Shown here piece by piece: positions 1 through 4,893 of a stretch of 5,145 nucleotides of DNA (positions are counted from its first letter, which is position 1; every line of letters begins with the position of its first letter). The translations under genes and the position numbers were made by a program. The DNA comes from an uncultured Ruminococcus sp. (lineage in GTDB: Bacteria; Bacillota_A; Clostridia; Oscillospirales; Ruminococcaceae): the NCBI GenBank assembly GCA_902782875.1, contig CACZPE010000435.1:1-5145 (forward strand). The letters run 5' to 3'. The notes below the pieces were generated by a model that was given only the letters and a program-made list of their open reading frames with translations, was not told the DNA's origin and made no database searches.

Positions 1-84
1 GCCCGCCTCAGCGGAAACCATCAGACATATGAAGGGTACCGAGCTGCAAACGCAGCCGACTCCTATATTTTATCAACGACCTAA
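1..84 (+). CDS. Possible C-terminal end of an upstream gene (partial)
   Basis: Frame 1 is open from the window edge to a TAA at 82-84 and would encode a 27-residue polar tail ending in SYILSTT. I do not recognise the family. Support is indirect. The stop is followed two bases later by a GC-rich hairpin (87-101), and a strong promoter starts a new transcript right after, which fits the end of a preceding gene. A small stem (GCTGC/GCAGC, 43-56) lies inside the frame and is unexplained. With only 27 codons, an open frame by chance is quite possible, and another + frame is also open here. Confidence 0.3.
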   Translation, partial: ARLSGNHQTYEGYRAANAADSYILSTT

Positions 85-86
85 CA

Positions 87-101
87 GCGGGCTTTGCCCG
101 C
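87..101 (+). terminator. GC-rich hairpin, possible terminator of the upstream gene
   Basis: This is a perfect 6-bp stem, GCGGGC (87-92) and GCCCGC (96-101), with a TTT loop. It sits two bases after a possible stop codon and two bases before the -35 box at 104. There is no proper T-tract (CCTTGAC follows), so if it terminates transcription it does so weakly. It could instead insulate the following promoter. Confidence 0.35.
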
Positions 102-103
102 CC

Positions 104-132
104 TTGACAAATAGAACCGGATATGATATAAT
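104..132 (+). promoter_or_regulatory. Strong sigma-A promoter for the riboswitch-antiporter transcript
   Basis: There is a perfect -35 TTGACA (104-109), a 17-base spacer and a perfect -10 TATAAT (127-132). The -10 is also extended by TGA at 124-126. The expected start of transcription is about 138-140, some 15 bases before the aptamer. Such a near-ideal promoter suits a gene controlled after initiation, by riboswitch-dependent termination. Confidence 0.88.
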
Positions 133-153
133 AGAGAGCGTAAAAACCGAATA

Positions 154-226
154 CGGGAATGATGTTCTCCCGAGGCTTCCCCTCAAAGGGCCGCCTGAAC
201 CGCTTATACAGCTGATGACTTCTGCG
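154..226 (+). promoter_or_regulatory. Fluoride riboswitch aptamer (crcB motif)
   Basis: The RNA matches the fluoride-sensing class. A first stem CGGGA (154-158)/TCCCG (168-172) encloses the loop ATGATGTTC, which corresponds to the class's ATGGCATTC-type loop. The conserved AACCGC (198-203) and GCTGATGA (211-218) follow, with a short stem GCT (202-204)/AGC (210-212). The loop segment 161-165 can form the class's pseudoknot with 218-222, with one central U-U mismatch. An extra hairpin (AGGC 173-176/GCCT 193-196, inner CCCT 180-183/AGGG 187-190) fills the variable linker. Fluoride riboswitches are known to bind F- through Mg2+ ions and to precede crcB, eriC-F and some Na+/H+ antiporter genes. 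The gene downstream here is such an antiporter. Confidence 0.9.
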
Positions 227-253
227 TTTTACGCAATAGTTGTCGGCTTTTTT
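211..253 (+). terminator. Riboswitch-controlled intrinsic terminator (expression platform)
   Basis: The left arm 211-227 pairs with 231-247 across a TTT loop. I count 15 of 17 positions paired (including G-U pairs), with a 2-base internal mismatch at 221-222/236-237, followed by TTTTTT (248-253). The left arm contains the aptamer's conserved GCTGATGAC. When fluoride locks the aptamer and its pseudoknot, this arm should be unavailable and transcription should continue, making this an ON switch. The ribosome binding site (AAGGAGG, 258-264) lies just beyond, so control is by termination rather than by masking the ribosome site. Confidence 0.87.
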
Positions 254-268
254 GTTTAAGGAGGATTT

Positions 269-1483
269 ATGCTGTTTTCACTTGCGATCATATTTCTTGC
301 AGGACTATCTGTTGCTGCCATTTCTGACAAGATAGGTCTGCCGCGTATTATCGGTATGCTCTGCGTGGGCATTATTGTCAGTCCCTATGTGCTCGACCTG
401 CTCGACAGCTCTGTTCTCGGCATATCTGCTGAGCTGAGGCAGATAGCACTTATCATAATACTTATAAAAGCAGGTCTCTCACTTGATCTGTCCGATCTGA
501 AAAAAGTCGGCAGGCCTGCAGTGATGATGTCCTTTGTCCCTGCGTGCGCAGAAATAGCGGGATATATCATATTTGCTCCGATGCTTCTTGGTGTAACCCG
601 TACAGAAGCGGCTCTTACAGGAGCAGTACTCAGCGCGGTATCACCTGCAGTAGTAGTGCCGAGAATGGTAAAGCTGATAGAGGACAGATACGGCACAGGG
701 AAAAGCATTCCTCAGATGCTGCTTGCAGGGGCTTCATGCGATGATATTTTTGTAATAGTACTCTTCTCCACCTTTGTCACAATGGCACAGGGAGGCACGG
801 CAAAAATATCCTCACTGTTAAATATACCTGTATCGGCATTGCTCGGCGTTCTGCTCGGCGCACTTACGGGCACGGTGCTTTATATGATCTTCGAGAGTGC
901 ATACACCAGACACAAGCATATACGAAACAGCACAAAGGTGATCATCATACTCGGCTGCTCATTTATGCTTATGTCCGCAGAAACCTTTGCAAAGCCGTAT
1001 ATACCTCTGTCGGGGCTTCTTGCAGTCGTTTCCATGGCGTGTGTGATAAAACTCAGGGCAGACAGGAACGTTTCCTCGCGCCTGTCTCAGAAATTCGGCA
1101 AGCTATGGCTTGCAGCGGAGGTCGTGCTTTTCGTGCTTGTCGGTGCGGCAGTTGATGTGAGATACACCCTTGCCGCGGGGGCTTCGGCTCTGCTGATGAT
1201 CTTTATAGCACTGTCTTTCAGGGCACTGGGTGTGATACTTTGCCTGCTCGGCACAGAGCTCTCCGCAAAGGAGCGGCTGTTCTGCATAATCGCATACCTG
1301 CCCAAAGCCACAGTCCAGGCGGCTATCGGGTCTGTACCGCTCTCACTCGGGCTCCCCTGCGGGAAGATTATACTCTCTGTCGCCGTGCTTGCGATAGTGA
1401 TAACCGCTCCCCTCGGCGCTATAGGCATAGACAGGACATATACGCATTTCCTGCAGCATGAGGAAACAAATCCGTCAGAATGA
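269..1483 (+). CDS. Cation:proton antiporter, SLC9B/NHA-like (CPA superfamily)
   Basis: This 404-residue polytopic membrane protein should exchange Na+ (or K+) for H+ across the cytoplasmic membrane. Hydrophobic helices run over most of its length. Three motifs place it in the CPA superfamily, close to the NHA/SLC9B branch. SAVSPAVVVPRM (122-133) matches the unwound-helix segment. The acidic pair D158-D159 in AGASCDDIFVI is the ion-binding pair. YLPKATVQAAIG (343-354) carries a membrane lysine, K346. Length is usual for the transport core, and there is no C-terminal TrkA/RCK domain, so it is not a full KefB-type protein. The start follows AAGGAGG by 4 bases. The fluoride riboswitch upstream suggests induction by fluoride, where HF entry also acidifies the cytoplasm. 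Direct F- export is not implied by this fold. The exact ion is unknown. Confidence 0.9.
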   Translation: MLFSLAIIFLAGLSVAAISDKIGLPRIIGMLCVGIIVSPYVLDLLDSSVLGISAELRQIALIIILIKAGLSLDLSDLKKVGRPAVMMSFVPACAEIAGYIIFAPMLLGVTRTEAALTGAVLSAVSPAVVVPRMVKLIEDRYGTGKSIPQMLLAGASCDDIFVIVLFSTFVTMAQGGTAKISSLLNIPVSALLGVLLGALTGTVLYMIFESAYTRHKHIRNSTKVIIILGCSFMLMSAETFAKPYIPLSGLLAVVSMACVIKLRADRNVSSRLSQKFGKLWLAAEVVLFVLVGAAVDVRYTLAAGASALLMIFIALSFRALGVILCLLGTELSAKERLFCIIAYLPKATVQAAIGSVPLSLGLPCGKIILSVAVLAIVITAPLGAIGIDRTYTHFLQHEETNPSE

Positions 1484-1496
1484 TAATCCGTCAACA

Positions 1497-1505
1497 TTAT
1501 CCACA
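1497..1505 (+). other. DnaA-box-like sequence
   Basis: TTATCCACA matches the DnaA-box consensus exactly. It lies in the short gap after the antiporter gene, eight bases before the -35 of the next promoter. I see only this one copy, so it is not an origin. It may be a chance match or a DnaA-responsive promoter element. Confidence 0.25.
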
Positions 1506-1509
1506 AAAA

Positions 1510-1522
1510 ATATTGACAATAT
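1510..1522. repeat. Short inverted repeat centred on the -35 box
   Basis: ATATTG-A-CAATAT is a perfect 6-1-6 dyad that covers the TTGACA -35 element. A dimeric repressor bound here would block the promoter. The site is short and AT-rich, so chance is a real alternative. Confidence 0.25.
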
Positions 1523-1541
1523 GTAAAAATCATTGTATAAT
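1513..1541 (+). promoter_or_regulatory. Consensus sigma-A promoter of the ExbB/ExbD-like operon
   Basis: There is a perfect TTGACA (1513-1518), a 17-base spacer and a perfect TATAAT (1536-1541). The transcript should begin near 1548, leaving a leader of about 35 bases with AAAGGGG (1568-1574) seven bases before the ATG at 1582. The promoter suggests strong transcription of the five genes that follow, unless it is repressed. Confidence 0.87.
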
Positions 1542-1581
1542 CAAGACAGCATCCTTATAATGAATATAAAGGGGAATTTTT

Positions 1582-2130
1582 ATGGAAAAGATCCTTGAAC
1601 TGATAAGCAAAGGCGGTAAATACTTCATAATCCTGGCAGGATTCGCACTCCTCTTGGCATTGTTCCACAATTTCAGCAAGCTTTCAAATCAGAAAGAGCG
1701 TATAGGAGAAATGCTCAGCAGACGAAATAAGCTGTACTCTAAAAACAAAGAAACACAAGAGCTAGAAGAAGAGGATGATGAAACTTCATCGATCACTCCC
1801 GATACCATCAGGAACTATGAGAACAAATTCAATGAGCTTTGCTCGTGGCATAATGCCTTTTCACAGCTGATATCGGTATTTCCTCTGCTTGGTGTACTCG
1901 GTACTGTTGCAGGTCTGATGCTCAACGCTAGTGCCGAATCCTCCGCTGATATGCTTTCTTCTCTGAACGTTGCCCTTGAGACTACATTCTGGGGACTTAT
2001 CTCAGCTATTATACTCAAGGTATTTGACACACTCTGTCCTTCTAGGACAATAACCGATGTTGAAGTCATGCTAGATGATTTCGACAAGAAAATGGATCTT
2101 GCCGATATGGAAATGACCAGAAAAAAGTAA
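1582..2130 (+). CDS. MotA/TolQ/ExbB-type proton channel protein
   Basis: This 182-residue protein has the three-helix plan of TolQ/ExbB: helix 1 at about 13-30, a charged cytoplasmic loop (31-90, very acidic around 58-68), helix 2 at about 95-114, helix 3 at about 128-147, and a charged C-terminal tail. The family signature is clear: FPLLGVLGTVAGLM (100-113), then ALETTFWGLISAII (131-144), with T108 and T134/T135 in the channel-lining positions typical of the family. Proteins of this type form a ring around an ExbD/TolR pair and conduct protons to drive movement or force across the envelope. It is a little shorter than usual, mainly in the cytoplasmic loop. The ExbD-like gene starts 13 bases downstream. 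No TonB, Tol or flagellar gene is in view, so the driven process is unknown. Confidence 0.85.
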   Translation: MEKILELISKGGKYFIILAGFALLLALFHNFSKLSNQKERIGEMLSRRNKLYSKNKETQELEEEDDETSSITPDTIRNYENKFNELCSWHNAFSQLISVFPLLGVLGTVAGLMLNASAESSADMLSSLNVALETTFWGLISAIILKVFDTLCPSRTITDVEVMLDDFDKKMDLADMEMTRKK

Positions 2131-2142
2131 CAGGAGAATATT

Positions 2143-2685
2143 ATGAGAAAAAACAGACATACCGGAAACGGTGCTGTGATAGACCTCACATCTCTGCTTG
2201 ATGTTATATTTATAATACTTCTCGCTGTTATGGTAAGCAGTAATGTTGATAATACTTCAAAGTCAGACGAACTTGAACAGAACATGAAAGAAGTAAAACA
2301 TCAGCAGGATGAGCTGAATAATAAGATTTCACAGTATGATAATATAATGCAGGTAAAGGATAATATCGATCAATGGGTTTGGATAGTAAGTATATCCGTG
2401 CCCTATGAGGATGATGTCCACAAAAGAACAATATCGGTAATGTCAGAGGATCAGCAGATATACTCTTACGAACTCATAGGAAACAAAACTGAGGAGACCT
2501 TTGACAGATTCAAAGCCGATCTTGTATCACAGATAGAGGGTAAAGACTGTCCCGTGATACTCGCTCTCAATCCCGACAGAGCAGAAATACTTTACAGAGA
2601 CGAACAGAAAGTGACGGATATACTCTTTGAGCTGTCCGAAGAATATCAGAACGTATCAATAAAAGGAAATCTGGGTGATACATAA
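2143..2685 (+). CDS. ExbD/TolR-type proton channel partner
   Basis: This 180-residue protein has a short basic N-terminus and one membrane helix (about 14-33). The helix carries the family motif IDLTSLLDVIFIILLAVM (13-30). D20 is the single membrane aspartate that in ExbD/TolR takes up the proton. A heptad-like polar stretch (about 38-70) could be a coiled-coil stalk. The outer domain (about 77-176) ends in PVILALNPDRAEILYRDE and a helix, resembling the beta-alpha pattern of the ExbD/TolR periplasmic domain. It follows the ExbB-like gene by 12 bases, with AGGAG six bases before the ATG. Together the two should make a proton-driven stator unit. The outer domain is long for ExbD and diverged, so partner binding cannot be predicted. 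Confidence 0.82.
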   Translation: MRKNRHTGNGAVIDLTSLLDVIFIILLAVMVSSNVDNTSKSDELEQNMKEVKHQQDELNNKISQYDNIMQVKDNIDQWVWIVSISVPYEDDVHKRTISVMSEDQQIYSYELIGNKTEETFDRFKADLVSQIEGKDCPVILALNPDRAEILYRDEQKVTDILFELSEEYQNVSIKGNLGDT

Positions 2686-2687
2686 CC

Positions 2688-3308
2688 ATGATCGCTGTAC
2701 TTATGATAATTGCAGGCGCTCTGATGACTGTGTTCGGTTTCATATTCCTGTTATTTGTCATCGTCTCGCCTGTATTTGCAAAAGCACGCTCCATTAGCGG
2801 CAGGGGTGATCCTACAGAGAAGCTGATAAAGGTAATCTCCTCTGTCTACGGAAAAGGTAGCCTCGCAGAGAACGTACTTAAGAAGGAAAATCATCAGAAC
2901 AGGAAGGACCTTCTTCGTCTGTCAGCCGGAATACTACTGTTCGGACTGCTTCTTTTCGGTGCGGGATATTATCTCGGATATGCCGACAGAGGCAACGGAC
3001 ACTGGTTCTACAAGCTGGTATACCATCAGTCAGACCCTGTACCGGAATGGGACAAGATTACCACAGACGGCAGGTATACCGCAGATAACGGCAAGGAGTA
3101 CTCCTTCTACCTGCTGGTAAAAGGCAGTGAATACGAATTCTGCGGAGAGAAGTGCGCGGATATAAACGAAGTCAGGGAGAAGCTTATGAGTATCAGGAGA
3201 GAAAATACCGTGATGCTCCTTGACAGTTACGCTGTATCGTCTTATTATCACGAAGCCGAAGACCTGCTCAAAGAGCTGGCAATAGAGTATGAAACGGAAG
3301 AAGTATGA
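2688..3308 (+). CDS. Two-helix membrane protein with an ExbD-like C-terminal domain
   Basis: I do not recognise this 206-residue protein as a named family. It has a hydrophobic helix at 2-27, a basic, polar loop (28-76), a second helix at about 77-98, and an outer C-terminal domain. The positive loop suggests both termini lie outside. Residues 136-205 follow the pattern of the ExbD/TolR outer domain: a strand (YSFYLLVKG), a short helix with an acidic pattern (INEVREKLMSIR), a strand ending in Asp (TVMLLDS), then YHEAEDLLKELAIEYE. There is no membrane aspartate equivalent to D20 of the preceding protein, so it should not carry protons itself. A CGEKC pair (C152, C156) lies in the outer domain. 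It starts two bases after the upstream stop with no strong ribosome site, suggesting translational coupling. ExbD resemblance is judged by eye. Confidence 0.72.
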   Translation: MIAVLMIIAGALMTVFGFIFLLFVIVSPVFAKARSISGRGDPTEKLIKVISSVYGKGSLAENVLKKENHQNRKDLLRLSAGILLFGLLLFGAGYYLGYADRGNGHWFYKLVYHQSDPVPEWDKITTDGRYTADNGKEYSFYLLVKGSEYEFCGEKCADINEVREKLMSIRRENTVMLLDSYAVSSYYHEAEDLLKELAIEYETEEV

Positions 3309-3769
3309 TGAAAAAGAATACTTGTATATCCATTATATGTATCTTTACCGCGGTTTTGCTTTTGGGCGCATGGGGCGAAAATGTTGAGCTGTTAGATGAC
3401 AAAAAAAAGCTCATTGATCTTGACAACGCGATAGAATTTGCCCGCCCCGGCGGAGGCAGCGCAACTCAACAGGAGGGTGACACCGAAGGTAATCCTCCCG
3501 AAGAAGCTGCAGGCGGTGATACAAATATTCCCGTCACAAATGTCATAGAGATAACTATACAGGGCCGTACCGTTTACTATAACGGCAAAGAGCTCGGCAG
3601 CGACAGTTTTGTAAATAAGCTGATCGACGATAACGCAAAAGGGCGCACATTCGTGCTTGTGGATGACTATGCGGATGCATCGGTATATAAAAATGTAAGA
3701 AAGACCATGCGTGAACAAAAGGAAAAAAACGGTCTTGAATTTGCCGAAAAGATGTCGGAGGAGGAATGA
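3305..3769 (+). CDS. Exported or membrane-anchored protein with an ExbD/TolR-like outer domain
   Basis: This 154-residue protein has a basic N-terminus and one hydrophobic segment (about 8-22), then an acidic, Gly/Pro-rich linker (about 48-76). The C-terminal domain (about 79-147) fits the ExbD/TolR outer-domain pattern well: IEITIQGRTVYYNGKEL, then FVNKLIDD, then FVLVDDYADASVYKNVRKTM. It lacks the membrane aspartate of true ExbD. The hydrophobic segment ends LLLGAW, like a lipoprotein box with Trp in place of the lipid-bearing Cys, so it may stay as an uncleaved anchor. The start overlaps the upstream stop by 4 bases. A second in-frame ATG at 3308 is 7 bases from GGAAG (3296-3300) and may be the true start. 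It is probably part of the same complex. Confidence 0.75.
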   Translation: MMKKNTCISIICIFTAVLLLGAWGENVELLDDKKKLIDLDNAIEFARPGGGSATQQEGDTEGNPPEEAAGGDTNIPVTNVIEITIQGRTVYYNGKELGSDSFVNKLIDDNAKGRTFVLVDDYADASVYKNVRKTMREQKEKNGLEFAEKMSEEE

Positions 3770-4734
3770 TGATGCGCAGATACAGCAGATATCTTTCTGT
3801 ACTGCTGATACTTGTCATCAGCTCAGGGCTGTGCGGATTTGCCTGGCCGACAACACTGGATATCGCCGCAGACACCGATAAACACCATGTATACCAGTAT
3901 ATCACAGTCGATGAACTGATAAGATCATATGAGATCGATGCGCAGATAACGAGAGATTCCCTGAACGGTAAGTATCTGCTCGTGTCGGGCATCTATGAAA
4001 ACACCGACGGAACATCATTCAACATTACAACAAGCGATTACAAGTCTCTCAAATGTGTCATAAAGGACGGGGTATACCTGGATCTGTCCCGATACAAGTT
4101 CAGAGAGGATGTCATCGCTGTCTACGGCAGGTTCTCGTTCACACTTTCAGGCGAGATGCAGCTTGGCGATGCCGAAAAGATAATACCTCGCCCTGTAGCA
4201 ACAGAGAGCATGTACTTTACCCTTGACGGCACATCATTCGACACGGCAACAGCCGTTGAACGTACACTTTCCGAAGGCAGGATAAAATACTGTATACCCT
4301 CCGGATGGGAGAAAATCGAATACAATATCAAGGAAAACGATCTTGGCATCATAGACGGATATCAGTACACGCTCAACAAGCTAAGCCCCGGTGATGATGT
4401 GCCCGAATCTCTGTTTGTCTGCTATTTTGACAAAAATCTTCTGGCAAATTCCGCCTATATCACAAAGGAGGACAAGGTAGAAAAGGCCATTATAAACAAC
4501 ATCACAGGCAGTCCCGGGAACCCGTACAAGCCTTTGTTCCCGAATTACTACGGTGCAAAATACACTTATTATCTGAGCAAGTACACCGATGCGTTCGATC
4601 AGAAAGGCTATCATGCCGAGTATATCTTTCTCCCCGACGCAGACAGGGGCATGGTGATGTATCTGTATATATACAGAGAGCCGAAGCATCTCTCCGATGT
4701 GCTGATGATAATGAGATTTCTCACGATAACTTGA
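3766..4734 (+). CDS. Secreted protein with OB-fold (tRNA_anti-like) domain and a PSGW domain
   Basis: This 322-residue protein has a signal peptide (RRYSRYL, then a hydrophobic core at about 10-24), with likely cleavage near 27-35. The Cys at 23 is not in a good lipobox. Residues 46-140 resemble the tRNA_anti-like OB-fold family (ITVDELIRSYEIDAQ, KYLLVSGIYEN, CVIKD, DVIAVYGRFS, GEMQLGDAEKI), which occurs in exported proteins of Firmicutes. Residues 172-322 form a second domain starting IKYCIPSGWEKIEY, like the 'IPxGW' opening of PsbP/DUF1795-type extracellular domains; this is weaker. Three in-frame ATGs (3766, 3769, 3772) follow GGAGGAGG (3757-3764). The ATG at 3772 has the better spacing. 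As the last gene before the terminator, it may be the surface output or sensor of the ExbB/ExbD-like unit. Its function is unknown. Confidence 0.8.
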   Translation: MMMRRYSRYLSVLLILVISSGLCGFAWPTTLDIAADTDKHHVYQYITVDELIRSYEIDAQITRDSLNGKYLLVSGIYENTDGTSFNITTSDYKSLKCVIKDGVYLDLSRYKFREDVIAVYGRFSFTLSGEMQLGDAEKIIPRPVATESMYFTLDGTSFDTATAVERTLSEGRIKYCIPSGWEKIEYNIKENDLGIIDGYQYTLNKLSPGDDVPESLFVCYFDKNLLANSAYITKEDKVEKAIINNITGSPGNPYKPLFPNYYGAKYTYYLSKYTDAFDQKGYHAEYIFLPDADRGMVMYLYIYREPKHLSDVLMIMRFLTIT

Positions 4735-4741
4735 TTTATAC

Positions 4742-4774
4742 AAGCCTGACGGCATACAGCCGTCAGGCTTTTTT
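4742..4774 (+). terminator. Intrinsic terminator of the ExbB/ExbD-like operon
   Basis: This is a perfect 12-bp stem, AAGCCTGACGGC (4742-4753) and GCCGTCAGGCTT (4759-4770), with loop ATACA and a T-tract ending at 4774. It starts seven bases after the last stop codon, so it closes the five-gene unit. There is no matching T-tract on the - strand. Confidence 0.95.
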
Positions 4775-4794
4775 CATATATTGCCTCCGAAATA

Positions 4795-4812
4795 ATATGA
4801 CTTTAGTCATAT
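4795..4812. promoter_or_regulatory. 18-bp dyad, possible activator site
   Basis: ATATGACT and AGTCATAT form perfect 8-base arms around TT. The centre lies about 65 bases upstream of the expected transcription start of the next gene, a position typical of class I activator sites. There is no T-tract, so it is not a terminator. I cannot name the regulator. Confidence 0.45.
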
Positions 4813-4830
4813 GTAAGAAGTTGCTTTTTT

Positions 4831-4862
4831 CACTACCGCGCGGAACTTCCGTGGTGTATAAT
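4831..4862 (+). promoter_or_regulatory. Promoter with perfect -10, no -35, and nested dyads
   Basis: A perfect TATAAT lies at 4857-4862, but the -35 zone (about 4833-4839) has no TTGACA-like hexamer. Instead this stretch holds CCGCGCGG (4836-4843, self-complementary) and CGGAA-C-TTCCG (4841-4851), both perfect dyads. CACTAC (4831-4836) can pair with GTGGTG (4851-4856), allowing one G-T pair. This suggests a promoter that depends on a DNA-binding protein. Confidence 0.55.
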
Positions 4863-4893
4863 AAGTACAATAAGACAAACAGGAGGAACAAAT

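Noticed and set aside
29..259. Open frame of 76 codons on the + strand
   Set aside because: It runs across the hairpin, promoter, riboswitch and terminator, has no ribosome site, and its product has no recognisable features. The regulatory reading explains every part of this stretch.
1087..1533. Open frame of 148 codons on the - strand
   Set aside because: It is antisense to the end of the antiporter and the following promoter. The + strand protein has clear family motifs.
1815..2285. Open frame of 156 codons on the - strand
   Set aside because: It lies opposite the ExbB-like and ExbD-like genes, whose motifs are clear, and has low-complexity Ser-rich content typical of a shadow frame.
1582..2685. 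Zorya-type anti-phage system (ZorA/ZorB)
   Set aside because: The channel pair resembles ZorAB in general type, but the ExbB-like protein lacks the long ZorA tail. The ExbD-like protein has no peptidoglycan-binding OmpA-like domain that I can see, and no ZorC, ZorD or ZorE is present.
3766..3840. Lipoprotein signal on the 322-residue protein (Cys at residue 23)
   Set aside because: The residues before the Cys (SSGL) do not fit a lipobox, which needs a small residue just before the Cys.
3555..3992. Open frame of 145 codons on the - strand
   Set aside because: It is antisense to the junction of two coupled genes with good starts and family-like domains.
4795..4812. Terminator hairpin for the operon
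   Set aside because: It has a 2-base gap, AT-rich arms and no T-tract, and a strong terminator already lies at 4742-4774.
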